From contig DAINBU010000091.1 of assembly GCA_036732755.1 (NCBI GenBank), positions 1-21,151 of the forward strand: a DNA stretch of 21,151 bases, given 5' to 3'. Source of the stretch: DASRRB01 sp036732755. Its GTDB lineage: Bacteria; Planctomycetota; B15-G4; SIAN01. Position 1 is the stretch's first letter, and each line of letters starts with the position of its first letter. Made by a program: the position numbers and the translations under genes. The notes below the pieces were generated by a model that made no database searches, was not told the DNA's origin, and saw nothing but the letters and a program-made list of their open reading frames with translations. Shown here piece after piece: positions 6,796 to 15,758 of the stretch.

Positions 6796-6974
6796 GAAGA
6801 GGCCGGGGGAGAAAGCTCCCTGGCGAGAGGGGCTCGCGAGGCCGTCTTCTTCCGTTCAGATGAGATCGACGGTCCGATGGGCCGAGCACGTCGCCGGAGC
6901 CGCCGCTGTTCAGTTGGTTTTGGCGGCGGAGGGCACCCCGATCCGCCAGGGAGCTTTGCTCCCCCGGCCTCTTC
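6796..6974. repeat. Pair of 30-bp inverted repeats enclosing about 118 bp
   Basis: The left arm, 6796-6825, and the right arm, 6944-6974, are reverse complements except for one extra G in the right arm. Each arm is itself a hairpin (GCCGGGGGAG, short loop, CTCCCTGGC). A third stem-loop lies between them (6900-6906 with 6923-6929). The unit starts 44 bases after the macroglobulin stop and ends at the point where the downstream gene loses its 5' end. There is no T-run after the hairpins and no clear target-site duplication. It could be a MITE-like element, a duplicated terminator in opposite orientation, or an RNA-level hairpin switch. Confidence 0.7.
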
Positions 6975-7017
6975 ACCCCCGCCCTCGACGTCCTCTCCTC
7001 TCTCCCGCCTCCCGCGC

Positions 7018-10000
7018 CTACTGCGACTTGTTGATCTGCACGCCCTTGCGCGACTTCTCGACCTCCTTCTTCCAGTTCTGCTGGCGCTCCTGCTGCAGGT
7101 TCTTGTTCATCTCGAAGACGTTGCGGAAGTAGTCGCCCTGCTGGCCGTACTCCTCCTTCTGCTGCGCCGGGTCGGCTCCCGTCGCTGCTTTCTCGGCGGG
7201 CGCGCCGGGCGGGGGCAGGCCGAGCGAGGTGGTGCCGCGGAAGAAGGCGTACTGGTCGCCGCCGAGGCGCGCGATCACGGTGGTCGTGCCGTGCACGCCG
7301 TCGGCGATGAAGAGGCCGCGCGGGTCGGACTTGCCGGCGCGGAACTCGGCGTCGGCCGATCCGACCACGCGCACGTCGACGCCCGGCACGTAAGCCTGGT
7401 CGGCGTGGCGCAGAACGTGGGTGCGCACGCGCCCCGACGCGTCCTCGCGCACTTCGAGGTCGAGCGGCGTGACGAGCACGAGCCCCGACGCGTGGCGCTC
7501 CTCGGCGCGACAGAGCACGAGGTAGGCGCCCGCCTTCTCGAGCGGCAGCCGGACCACCTGCTCGACGGCGACGAACGGGTCCTTGGTCGCGAGCTCGACC
7601 TGCGTGCGCACCACCGGCGCGATGCCGGCGAGCTTCACCTCGGCCACGTGCTGGAGGTTCTTCTCGCGCAGGCAGAGCGTGAGGAGGTCGACGGGGTAGA
7701 CCAGCAGCTCGGCGCTCTTCAGGTTGCGCGAGCTCACGGTCACCTGCGCCGGCTCGCCCGGCCGCGCGATCGAGAGCTCGGGCAGGACGAGCTGCCGCTC
7801 ACGCAGCGCCTGCAGCGCCTCGCGCGCGTCGGCGAACTGGTCGGCGACGCGCTCGTAGGCGTCGATCGCCTTCGCGGCGTCGCGCCGCGCGTGGTGCACC
7901 TGGCCCAGGATGTACCAGGCGAGCGCGCGGTTGACCGACGGCGCCTTCCTGCCCGACTCGTCGACGGTTTCGACCGTCGCGATCCGCTCCAGGAGCTGGA
8001 CCGCGTCGTCGACGTGGCCGAGCGACCACTCCGCGACCGCCTTCGAATAGAGGAACGAGTCGGCGAAGCGCGGCTTCGCGTAGCGCTTGGCGAGCCGGCC
8101 GGCGAGCGCGGAGCCCTGGGCGTAGTCCTCGAGCGAGAGCCACGCGCTCACGAGCGATAGCCCGGCCTCGGGCGCGAGCGGGTCGCCCGGATGGAGCGAG
8201 AGGAAGCGCATCAAGAGGCGCATGCCGGAGCGCTGCAGCTCGGCGCGGTCGAGCTTCTCCGCCTTGAGGCGCGCGTCTTCATGAGCGCGCGGCGCGAGCG
8301 TCAGCATCTCGTCCGACAACGCGAGCCACGCCTGCAGCGAGACGGCCGACGCCGGATAGGCGAGCCAGAGCTGCTCGCGCAGCGCGAAGGCGCGCCGCAG
8401 CCGGCCCTCGTCGGCGAGGAGGCCGGCCACCTTCAAGTCCTTGCCGAACGCCTCGTCGAGGAGCGCCGTCTCGAGCAGGTAGGCGCGCTCGAACTCCTTC
8501 ATGGTCCGGTAGGCCGACGCCACCCTCAGCACCGGCTCGAAGCCGAGCGTGAAGTCGGGGTCCTTCTCCTTCAGCGTCTCGAACGAGCGGACGATGCGCG
8601 CGTCGTCCTTCCCGTCGAGCGCGGCGAGCAGCAGCAGGCGCGCCGCCTCGCGGTAGGGGGCGTCGCGCAGCGAATCGCCGAACTCGGTGAGCAGCGCGTC
8701 GAGCTCGGCGGCGCCGCCGGCCCGGTCGCCGCTCTCGAAGCTCCGCTTGCCCCGCTCGAGCCGCTCGTCGGGAGTCGCGCGGTAGGCGTCCTTGCTCGCG
8801 GCGCCGGCCGGCAGCACGTCGAACGTGCGCGCGTCGCCGTGCGCCTCGAGGTCGGCGTCGTAGGCGCCGCGCACCACCGGCGGCAGCACGCGGTAGCTGC
8901 CCGGCGTGCGGCCGAGCAGCGACCAGCGCAGCGAGCTCGAGCCGCTGCCGCCGGCGATCTCGAAGACGAGCGCGCCGGGCCGCTCGACGAACGACCGGAA
9001 GTCGCCGGAGACCGACCCCTCGAGCACGTCGGCCCCGGCCGGGATCGGGATCTCGACCACGAGCGGCGGCGGCTCGTCGCCGGCCGGGCGCGCGCGGCCG
9101 GGCCGGCCGACGCGCACCTCGCAGTCGGCGCGCCCGCCCAGCGGCAGCTGCGTGACGGCGTTCTCCCACGCGTTGGGCGGCGTCTGGGTCAGGATCGAGA
9201 AGCCGGTCGGCAGCGGCCGCCCGCGCAGCAGCGGCGGCGGCGCGAGCATCGCCTGGCGCCAGACGCGCATCTCGGCGTCGTCGTGGCGCTTTACCTCGGC
9301 CGTGAAGCCGCGCAGCGCGGCGAGGAAGCTCGGACGGCCGCGCCCCTCGAGCGTGAGCTCGACCTTGACCTTGGCGTTCGGCGCGGCGGGATCGCCCAGC
9401 AGCTCCGGCTTCACCGGCACGCGCGTGCCGGTCTCCCGGCCGCTGAAGCGCAGCGTCGCGACTTCCTGATCGTTCACGCGCACGCGCACGCGCGCCTCGT
9501 CGCTCGCGGGCGCCGCCTCGGCGAACCACCCGGCCAGCGCCGCCCACGCGAAGCCGGCCGCGCGCGACGGGCTCCACGGCCGCTGCGCCAGCAGGTACTG
9601 CGCGCCGCGCGCGATCGAGGTCGAGCGCGGCGACGCCTTCTCCAGCGCCAGCAGCGCGAGCGCCGCCATCTCGGTGCGCGAGCGGTTCCAGGCGGTGTTG
9701 GCGGTGGTCGGCCAGCTGCAGCGCTCGGCGAGGCCGGCGGGCGTCGCCGTCTCGACCGCCGCGCGCTGCTCGAGCAGCGCCGCGACCTCGGCCGCCATCG
9801 GCAGCTTGCCCGACTGCGCGAGCGCGAGCCCCGTGTAGGCGAGCGCCGCGGTCGAGAGCGACGCGCGTCCCCGATGCAGCCGGTTCAGCGCGCCGAAGTC
9901 GGCGCGCGCGTGCCAGGCCAGCCCGAACTGGAGCAGCGCCTTCAACTCGTCCGCCTGCGCGGGCGCGTCGCGGAACGCCTTCTCGCCGTAGCGCAGGCCG

Positions 10001-13000
10001 GCGTCGAGGACGGGCGGCGGCACGGTGAAGCCCGACGCGCCGGCGCGGCCGAGCGCCGCGAGCGCGAGCGCCGACGTCGACGCGTCGGAGTCCTTGGCGC
10101 CGGCCCACGGCCAGCCGCCGTCCTTCTGCTGGGTGGCGACGAGCCGCGCGAGCAGCCCCTCGCCGCGCCGGCGCAGCGCGAGCAGGTCGCCCGCGTCGGC
10201 GGCGTCGTTGCGGCCGCGCACCATGTCGACGACCGCGGCGAGGCCGAAGAGCTCGGCGGCGGCGTCGGCCTGCGTCGGCGGGCGCAGGTCGTCGAAGTCG
10301 CAGGCGCGGAACGGCGAGCGGCGCAGCGCGTCGTCGATCAGGAAACGGTGCGCCGCCGGGCCGAGCAGGAGGTCGAGGCGGCGCGAGCGCCACGCGAGGT
10401 CCTTGGGCAGCTCGAGGAAGAACGTGGCGCTGGTCGTCAGCTCGCCGCCCTGCGCGTCGACGCGCTCGATGCCCCACGGGCGGACCGGGACGTCGGCCTC
10501 GAAGGAGTCGGCGACGTCGCGCCCGTCGAAGTGGGCGGTCGCCTTGAGGGTCAGGTGGGCCGCGTCGCAGAGCGCGACCGGCGGCAGCGCGTCGAAGAGG
10601 TGGTCGATCAACGCTGCGCCCGAGAGTTGGACGCGGCCGGTGAGCACGTGGACGCGCTCGCCGTCGCGGACGGTGAGCTCGAGGTCGGCGCTGCCGGTCA
10701 GGCCGGGGCCGTGGAAGACGCGGGCGAGGAAGCGCGGCGCGTCGCCCTCGACCAGGAGCGGCGGGAGGCGCAGCTCGGCGAAGAACTCGGCGCGCGACTC
10801 GAGCGTCGCGGTCGTCGTGGCGGCGCGCGTGTCCTGGGTGATGCCGCGCGCCGTGATCTGGAAGCGCGACGTCTGGCCCGGCATGCGGAAGGTGACGCTC
10901 GCGCGGCCGTCCGCGCCGGTCACGAGGTCGGCGACGAAGAAGGCGGTGTCGGCCGAATCGCCGTGCGACGTCTTGGCGGCGCGGCGGCCCGCCCCGACGC
11001 CGATCGCCGTCCCGCCCATGGCCCGGCCGCCGCCGCCCGCCCGCTTGCTCGCGAAGGCGGAGGCCCCGTCGGCGCCCATGGCGCCGTCCGGATCGGCCTT
11101 GGCCGCGTCGAAGTCCTTCAGCTCGGCGACGTCGCGCGCGTCGTCGGCCCGCTGCTCGCCGAGCTGGCTCAGGTTCTCCGCCAGCGCGTGGCGCGCCTGC
11201 TGCCACTTCTCGGCGGCGCGCGCGCGCTCCTGCTCCTCGAGGACGGTCGCGGCGATTCGATTCGTCACGCCGTCGTATCGAAACGTACAGCTCGACCGCG
11301 TCGGGAAGCCTTCGCCCCCCTCCGACGCGTACGGGAGCGGCGCCGCGAGCGCGAAGACCGAAGCGAGGTCGGGCGTGCCGTCGCCCGCGATCCGCAGCAG
11401 CGCCTCGTCGACGACGCCGATCGACACCTCCGCCGCGACCGGCCGCCCGAGCGGATCGGTGGCGACCACGTCGAGCGTCGTCTCCTCGCCCGGCCGCGCG
11501 ACCGCGCCGCGCGGCGTCACGGAGAGCTTGAGCGCGCGCGTCACGGCGAAGGGCGCGCTCGCCGTGTGGAGCTTCGTCCCGCGCACCGCGGCGGCGGCGA
11601 GGACGAAGCCGGGCACCTGGGCGTCGGCGGCGACGAACTCGATCGGGTGGGTGCCGTCGTTCGTCTCGACCAGCTGCCACTGGATGCCGAAGGCGTTCTC
11701 CCAAGTGACGAGCACGACGCCGGCGCCGGCGCGCTGGACGAGGCGCACCGCGGCCGCTTCGCCCACCTCGAGCGAAGTGCGGTCGGAGAGGAGGCGCATC
11801 CGCTGGCGGTCGTGGTCGTCGGAGATCGCGACGTCCGCCTCGCCGTCGACCGTGTTGCCGAAGCGGTCGACCGCCTCGAAGCGCACCACGTAGTCGCCCC
11901 CCTTCTCGAGCGCGAGCGCGAGCTCGGCGGCGCCGGGGTGCGCGGCGTCCTTCCCGGTCTCGAGCTTCTGCTCGTCGACCTTCGTCTCGGCGCCGCGGTC
12001 GTCGCGGCGCGCGACCACCAGGCGCCCGGCGCGGCCGGTCGGCGACCCGTCGCGCGCGGTCGTCTTCACCCGGACCGTGAAGCGCTCACCGGCGAGGAAG
12101 ACGTCGCGGTCGAGGGCGACGGCGACGTCGAACTCGCGCGTCGCGACGAACGCGTTGGCGGCGGCCTGCACCGCCTCCGCCGCCAGGAGCACCCGGAAGG
12201 TGAGCGTCGCCTCGGCCGGCTGCTCGCGCGTGTCGAAGCGGACCGTCGCGCGCCCCTCCGCGTCGGTGCGCAGCACGACGATCTGGCCGTCGGGCAGCGT
12301 GACGGTGAGGTCGGCGTCGGCGACCGGCGCCCCGAAGTGGTAGAGGGCGCGCGCGGTGAGCTCGATCGTCTCGCCGCGGTACCAGACGCGCCGCGGCAGG
12401 TCGAGGTCGAGCGTGACGCGGTCGAGCCGGTAGTCGAGCACCTCGAAGCGGCCGGCGACGGGCGGCGCCTCGCCGGCCACGGTCGCGAAGCGGACCGTGT
12501 AGGTGCCGGTCGCCGCCAGCGCGTCGAGCGCGAAGGCGTCGTGCACGCTCCCGAACGGGGAGAGCGGCAGCTCGGAGCGGTGCAGCGTGCGGCCGGCCGG
12601 ATCGGCGACCTCGAGCTGCCACGCGGCGCCCTTGCCGTCGCCCGCGGCCGGGACCTCGAGGCGGCCGTCGCGCGGCTCGCGGACGAGCGCGCGCAGCTGG
12701 ACGACGTCGCCGGGGCGGTAGGCCGGGCGGTCGGTGATGACGACGCCGCGCCGCGTGAGCGCCGGGGCGGCGGCGACCTCGCTCAGCGAGACGCCGCTGC
12801 AGGCGACGCTGCCGTCCTTCCTGGCGAGCACCTGGATGCCGGGCGCCGCGCGCAGCTCGTCGCTGGTCGCGTGGAAGATCCCGTCGGCGCCCGTCTTGCC
12901 CTCGATCTGGACGCGCGCGCCGTTCCCGGTCGCGTTGCAGAGCAGGTCGATCAGGAGGGAGACGTCGGCGACCGGACGCTGCGTGCGGCGATCCTGCGCG

Positions 13001-15006
13001 TAGACCAGCACGTCGTGACGCGACGACTTGACGACGATGTCGACGTCGCTGCGCAGCACGAGCGTCGTCGCGCGCCGTCCCTCGGCCGAGACGACCGCGA
13101 TCCACGCGCCCGCCCCCTCGAGCGGGAGCGCGAGCTCCTGCGTCAGCGGCTTCCAGCGCGCGTAGCCGTCGACCTTCGCCGTGAGCCGCCGGTCGGGCGC
13201 GATCAGGTCGAGGTCGAGCTGCTCGACGCCCGCGGTCCCGACGTACTTGCGGAAGTACGCCTCGAGGTCGAGGTGATGCAGCGCGACCGAGACCTCGGCG
13301 ACGTTGCGCGTCTCGAGCTGCAGGAACGGCGCCTCGGCCGTGGTGAAGGCGCGCGGCGTCGCGACCGAGAGGGCGGGCGTCGTCATCTCGACGAGCCGCA
13401 GCTGCGCCGCGCCGGCGCGGCTGCCGAAGTTGCAGAGGCGGTAGGTCTCGACCGCGGCCTCGACGTCGCCGAGCTCCTCCTCGAGCAGCGCTGCGGCGGA
13501 GAAGAGCGCGTGCGAGGCGGCGTCGCTGCCGGGCAGCCCGCGCGCGAGCTCCTTCAGGAAGGCGACCGCCTCGCGGCGCAGAGCGGTCGCGGCGGCGACC
13601 ACCTCGGGGGCGGGCCGCTCGCCGGCATCCTCGAGCCGCTTCGTCGCCTCGCGCTCGAACCAATGGCCGATCGCGAGCTTCATGGCCGGCACGCGCAGGT
13701 CGAGCGGGTGGTGCGCGATGAACGTCGCGTGGCGGGCGCGCGCGGCGGCGAAGTCCCCGTGGCGCGCCGCGATCTCGCCGAGCACGTACTCCGCCTCGAT
13801 GCCGTGCGCCTGCGCCTCGGTCCAGCGCGGGCCGGAGGGGTCGCGCGCGACGCAGTCGGTGAAGGCGGCCGCCGCGAGCTCGGCCTTCTCCTGCAGGAGC
13901 AGCAGCTCGCCGCGCCGGAACGACGCGAGCGCCTTCTGGCGGCGCGCCTCGTCGGCGCTCCCGGCCCCGAACTCGCCGTCCGGCCGCGCGAGGATCCAGT
14001 CGAGGGCCGCGAGCGCGTCGTCGGTGCGCCCGAGCGTCTGCCAGCCGTCGACGACGGCGAAGGCGGCGCTCCACGACTCGGCGTGGCGCGGGTGCTGGTC
14101 GAGGAAGCGGCGCAGCGCCGCGATGCGCAGCGGGACGTTCTCCCTGCCCTGCACGCTCCAGGTGTCGGCGATGGCGAGCAGCGCGTCCGCCTTGCTCTTG
14201 GCGAGCTCGGCGGAGAGGTCGGGGGTGCGCGCGAGCTCGTCGACGAGGTCCTCGAGGGCGCGCCGCGCCCCGACCGGGTCGTTGGCGGCGCGCTTGGCGC
14301 GGCCGAGCGCGAGGCGGGCGCTCGCTCCGTCGGGAGTCGCGGCCGCGGCGCCGCCCTCCGCAAGGAAGCGCGTGAGCGCCGCGATCGCGAGGTCGGCGTT
14401 GCCCGCCTTCTGCGCGGTGAGCCCGAGCTTGAGCCGGATCTCGTTCCCGAGCGCCTTGGGCGGGTCGAGGTCGAGCGCCGCCTGGTAGAGCGCGACCGCG
14501 CGCACGTAGTCGGGCTTCGCGCCGCCCGGATCGGCCGGGGGCCGCGCTCGAGCGTCGCCGAGGTCGACGACGAGGCGCACGAGCTCGGTCCGCCGGCCGT
14601 CGGCGAGGAGCGCCGCCGCGTCGGCCGCGACGATCGCCTCCGCTTCCGGGTCGCGTCGCAATTGATGGAGAAGGGAGGCCCGCTCGAGGCGCGCCTTGGG
14701 ACGCCAGCCGCTGGAGGGGAAGTCGCGTTCGACGCGGGCGAGCGCCGCCTCGGCGTCGGCGAGGGAGCCGCGCTCGACGCTCACGCGCGCGGAGAGCAGG
14801 AGCCAGAGGTCGCCTCGCTGCGGCTGTTCTTTCAGCAACGTCGAGAGCAGCGCTTCGGCCGTCGCGTAGTCGGCGTCCAGGATCGCGTCGCGGACGGCCG
14901 GAGGCGCGTCGTCGAGCGCGTCGTCGGGACGCGCGAGCGGCTGCACGGAATGGAAGAGGAAGGCGGAGGCGACGAGCGCGGCGACGAGGAGGGGGGAACG
15001 CTTCAC
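7018..15006 (-). CDS. Giant alpha-2-macroglobulin-like protein with N- and C-terminal TPR regions
   Basis: The product is 2662 aa. GTG 15006 is preferred: GGAG (15013-15016) is six bases upstream, and it gives a clean signal peptide (KRSPLLVAALVASAFLF). ATG 15018 lacks a ribosome site. Domain order: TPR-like helices about 30-535; MG1-like strands 540-680; MG2 with GVVITDRPAYRPGDVVQLRA near 752; further MG domains to about 1230; a coiled, Gly-rich bait-like stretch about 1235-1350; A2M domain starting DTAFFVADLVTGADGRA; alpha/alpha toroid about 1540-1800 (QQKDGGWPWAG); receptor-binding-like strands 1840-2060; a second TPR set about 2080-2405; another MG-like domain 2410-2600; a charged tail. 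The thioester motif GCxEQ is absent; its place reads FRACDFDDLRPPTQ. Bacterial relatives trap proteases in the periplasm. Divergent from blaI across about 310 bp. Much longer than typical 1500-1900 aa members because of the TPR ends. Confidence 0.88.
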   Translation of the reverse strand: MKRSPLLVAALVASAFLFHSVQPLARPDDALDDAPPAVRDAILDADYATAEALLSTLLKEQPQRGDLWLLLSARVSVERGSLADAEAALARVERDFPSSGWRPKARLERASLLHQLRRDPEAEAIVAADAAALLADGRRTELVRLVVDLGDARARPPADPGGAKPDYVRAVALYQAALDLDPPKALGNEIRLKLGLTAQKAGNADLAIAALTRFLAEGGAAAATPDGASARLALGRAKRAANDPVGARRALEDLVDELARTPDLSAELAKSKADALLAIADTWSVQGRENVPLRIAALRRFLDQHPRHAESWSAAFAVVDGWQTLGRTDDALAALDWILARPDGEFGAGSADEARRQKALASFRRGELLLLQEKAELAAAAFTDCVARDPSGPRWTEAQAHGIEAEYVLGEIAARHGDFAAARARHATFIAHHPLDLRVPAMKLAIGHWFEREATKRLEDAGERPAPEVVAAATALRREAVAFLKELARGLPGSDAASHALFSAAALLEEELGDVEAAVETYRLCNFGSRAGAAQLRLVEMTTPALSVATPRAFTTAEAPFLQLETRNVAEVSVALHHLDLEAYFRKYVGTAGVEQLDLDLIAPDRRLTAKVDGYARWKPLTQELALPLEGAGAWIAVVSAEGRRATTLVLRSDVDIVVKSSRHDVLVYAQDRRTQRPVADVSLLIDLLCNATGNGARVQIEGKTGADGIFHATSDELRAAPGIQVLARKDGSVACSGVSLSEVAAAPALTRRGVVITDRPAYRPGDVVQLRALVREPRDGRLEVPAAGDGKGAAWQLEVADPAGRTLHRSELPLSPFGSVHDAFALDALAATGTYTVRFATVAGEAPPVAGRFEVLDYRLDRVTLDLDLPRRVWYRGETIELTARALYHFGAPVADADLTVTLPDGQIVVLRTDAEGRATVRFDTREQPAEATLTFRVLLAAEAVQAAANAFVATREFDVAVALDRDVFLAGERFTVRVKTTARDGSPTGRAGRLVVARRDDRGAETKVDEQKLETGKDAAHPGAAELALALEKGGDYVVRFEAVDRFGNTVDGEADVAISDDHDRQRMRLLSDRTSLEVGEAAAVRLVQRAGAGVVLVTWENAFGIQWQLVETNDGTHPIEFVAADAQVPGFVLAAAAVRGTKLHTASAPFAVTRALKLSVTPRGAVARPGEETTLDVVATDPLGRPVAAEVSIGVVDEALLRIAGDGTPDLASVFALAAPLPYASEGGEGFPTRSSCTFRYDGVTNRIAATVLEEQERARAAEKWQQARHALAENLSQLGEQRADDARDVAELKDFDAAKADPDGAMGADGASAFASKRAGGGGRAMGGTAIGVGAGRRAAKTSHGDSADTAFFVADLVTGADGRASVTFRMPGQTSRFQITARGITQDTRAATTTATLESRAEFFAELRLPPLLVEGDAPRFLARVFHGPGLTGSADLELTVRDGERVHVLTGRVQLSGAALIDHLFDALPPVALCDAAHLTLKATAHFDGRDVADSFEADVPVRPWGIERVDAQGGELTTSATFFLELPKDLAWRSRRLDLLLGPAAHRFLIDDALRRSPFRACDFDDLRPPTQADAAAELFGLAAVVDMVRGRNDAADAGDLLALRRRGEGLLARLVATQQKDGGWPWAGAKDSDASTSALALAALGRAGASGFTVPPPVLDAGLRYGEKAFRDAPAQADELKALLQFGLAWHARADFGALNRLHRGRASLSTAALAYTGLALAQSGKLPMAAEVAALLEQRAAVETATPAGLAERCSWPTTANTAWNRSRTEMAALALLALEKASPRSTSIARGAQYLLAQRPWSPSRAAGFAWAALAGWFAEAAPASDEARVRVRVNDQEVATLRFSGRETGTRVPVKPELLGDPAAPNAKVKVELTLEGRGRPSFLAALRGFTAEVKRHDDAEMRVWRQAMLAPPPLLRGRPLPTGFSILTQTPPNAWENAVTQLPLGGRADCEVRVGRPGRARPAGDEPPPLVVEIPIPAGADVLEGSVSGDFRSFVERPGALVFEIAGGSGSSSLRWSLLGRTPGSYRVLPPVVRGAYDADLEAHGDARTFDVLPAGAASKDAYRATPDERLERGKRSFESGDRAGGAAELDALLTEFGDSLRDAPYREAARLLLLAALDGKDDARIVRSFETLKEKDPDFTLGFEPVLRVASAYRTMKEFERAYLLETALLDEAFGKDLKVAGLLADEGRLRRAFALREQLWLAYPASAVSLQAWLALSDEMLTLAPRAHEDARLKAEKLDRAELQRSGMRLLMRFLSLHPGDPLAPEAGLSLVSAWLSLEDYAQGSALAGRLAKRYAKPRFADSFLYSKAVAEWSLGHVDDAVQLLERIATVETVDESGRKAPSVNRALAWYILGQVHHARRDAAKAIDAYERVADQFADAREALQALRERQLVLPELSIARPGEPAQVTVSSRNLKSAELLVYPVDLLTLCLREKNLQHVAEVKLAGIAPVVRTQVELATKDPFVAVEQVVRLPLEKAGAYLVLCRAEERHASGLVLVTPLDLEVREDASGRVRTHVLRHADQAYVPGVDVRVVGSADAEFRAGKSDPRGLFIADGVHGTTTVIARLGGDQYAFFRGTTSLGLPPPGAPAEKAATGADPAQQKEEYGQQGDYFRNVFEMNKNLQQERQQNWKKEVEKSRKGVQINKSQ

Positions 15007-15034
15007 GAAAGGCTCCATGCCGGACAGTCGGACG

Positions 15035-15052
15035 CCGACGGCGCGCCGTCGG
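15035..15052. promoter_or_regulatory. Perfect 18-bp GC palindrome in the macroglobulin leader
   Basis: CCGACGGC GC GCCGTCGG is self-complementary over all 18 bases and lies 28 bases upstream of GTG 15006. It could be a regulator site or a 5'-leader hairpin. At this GC content one such palindrome could occur by chance in a window of this size. Confidence 0.3.
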
Positions 15053-15202
15053 GGGTCGTGGAGGGGCGCACTGCGACCGGGAACGGCGCGAAGAGTTCGG
15101 CGATCGCGGAGGGAACGTTACCGGTGGTGATTCGTTCGCCCGGCCGCGGAGTGGGTCACGGCCGCGTCACGGCGCGACTCCGAATCTTTTCGGAGAAAGG
15201 CC

Positions 15203-15231
15203 TTGCCGGCCCGGACGGATTCTCCTAACAC
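15203..15231 (+). promoter_or_regulatory. Candidate promoter of the blaI-M56 operon
   Basis: TTGCCG (15203-15208) and TAACAC (15226-15231) are spaced by 17 bp. The -35 part is moderately good and the -10 part weak. The -10 part lies inside the dyad at 15222-15239, as expected for a repressible autoregulated promoter. Confidence 0.35.
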
Positions 15232-15239
15232 GTTAGGAG
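15222..15239. promoter_or_regulatory. Operator-like dyad, probable BlaI-family binding site
   Basis: CTCCTAAC (15222-15229) and GTTAGGAG (15232-15239) are exact reverse complements with a two-base centre. This is the only AT-rich symmetric site in the region and lies 82 bases before blaI. BlaI/MecI/CopY repressors bind such short dyads at their own promoters, so autoregulation is likely. Control of the divergent macroglobulin gene is possible. Confidence 0.6.
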
Positions 15240-15320
15240 TCGAGCCGTAGCGGGGCGCCGGAAGGGGAATCGCCCCGGGCGGAGCCGGGCCCGCGTCCAG
15301 GATCCTCGGGAGTCGGACCG

Positions 15321-15758
15321 ATGGTGCGCGAGAAGGCGAAGGTCGTCCTGACCAAGCTCGAGCTCGAGGTGATGCGCGCCGTGTGGGGGGCGGCCGGCGA
15401 CGGCGACCTCACCGTCCGCGACGTGGTCGAGCGGCTGAACGGCGGGCGCGCCCGCCCGCTCGCCTACAACACGGTGCAGACGGTCCTCAACATCCTGCGC
15501 GACAAGGGGGTCTTGCGCGTGCGGCCGGGGCAGGGGCGCGCCTTCGTCTACGCGCCCCGCATCACGCGCGAGCACGTCACCACCTCGATGGTGGGCGAGC
15601 TGGTCGACCGCCTCTTCGACGGCCGCGTCCAGCCGCTGCTGCTGAACCTGGTCGAGCGCGAGGAGCTCTCCCGCGAGGAGCTCGAGCGGCTGAAGCGGCT
15701 GATCAGCGAGCGCCTCGACGACCGCGAGCGGCCGGACGACCGGGAGGCCGGGCGATGA
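15321..15758 (+). CDS. blaI: BlaI/MecI/CopY-family transcriptional repressor
   Basis: The product is 145 aa, close to the usual 120-140 aa. ATG 15321 has GGGAG (15308-15312) eight bases upstream. Residues about 10-78 form the winged helix (LTKLELEVMRAVW; recognition helix around YNTVQTVLNILRDKGVL, 49-65; wing RPGQGRAFVYAPR). Residues 84-132 are the dimerisation helices (VTTSMVGELVDRLFDG, EELSREELERLKRLI), followed by a charged tail. Its stop overlaps the start of the M56 protease gene (ATGA). In characterised systems the partner protease, on sensing a ligand, causes cleavage of the repressor and derepression. The inducer here need not be a beta-lactam. An operator-like dyad lies upstream. Confidence 0.93.
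   Translation: MVREKAKVVLTKLELEVMRAVWGAAGDGDLTVRDVVERLNGGRARPLAYNTVQTVLNILRDKGVLRVRPGQGRAFVYAPRITREHVTTSMVGELVDRLFDGRVQPLLLNLVEREELSREELERLKRLISERLDDRERPDDREAGR

Larger units (their letters stand above)
15007..15320. other. Divergent intergenic region between the macroglobulin and blaI genes
   Basis: It contains an 18-bp perfect palindrome near the macroglobulin start, two tandem 11-base copies beginning GTCACGGC (15155-15165 and 15166-15176), and the operator-like dyad at 15222-15239. No reading frame in it looks coding. It must hold promoters for both directions. Confidence 0.55.

Noticed and set aside
6796..6974. Insertion sequence
   Set aside because: The inverted repeats enclose only about 118 bp with no transposase and no clear target duplication. 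It is reported as a repeat only.
8191..15228. A 2345-codon open frame on the plus strand antisense to the macroglobulin gene
   Set aside because: Its translation is a monotonous Arg/Glu/Ala/Leu sequence without domains. Such shadow frames arise in very GC-rich genes because stop codons are rare; the minus-strand protein has clear MG and TPR structure.
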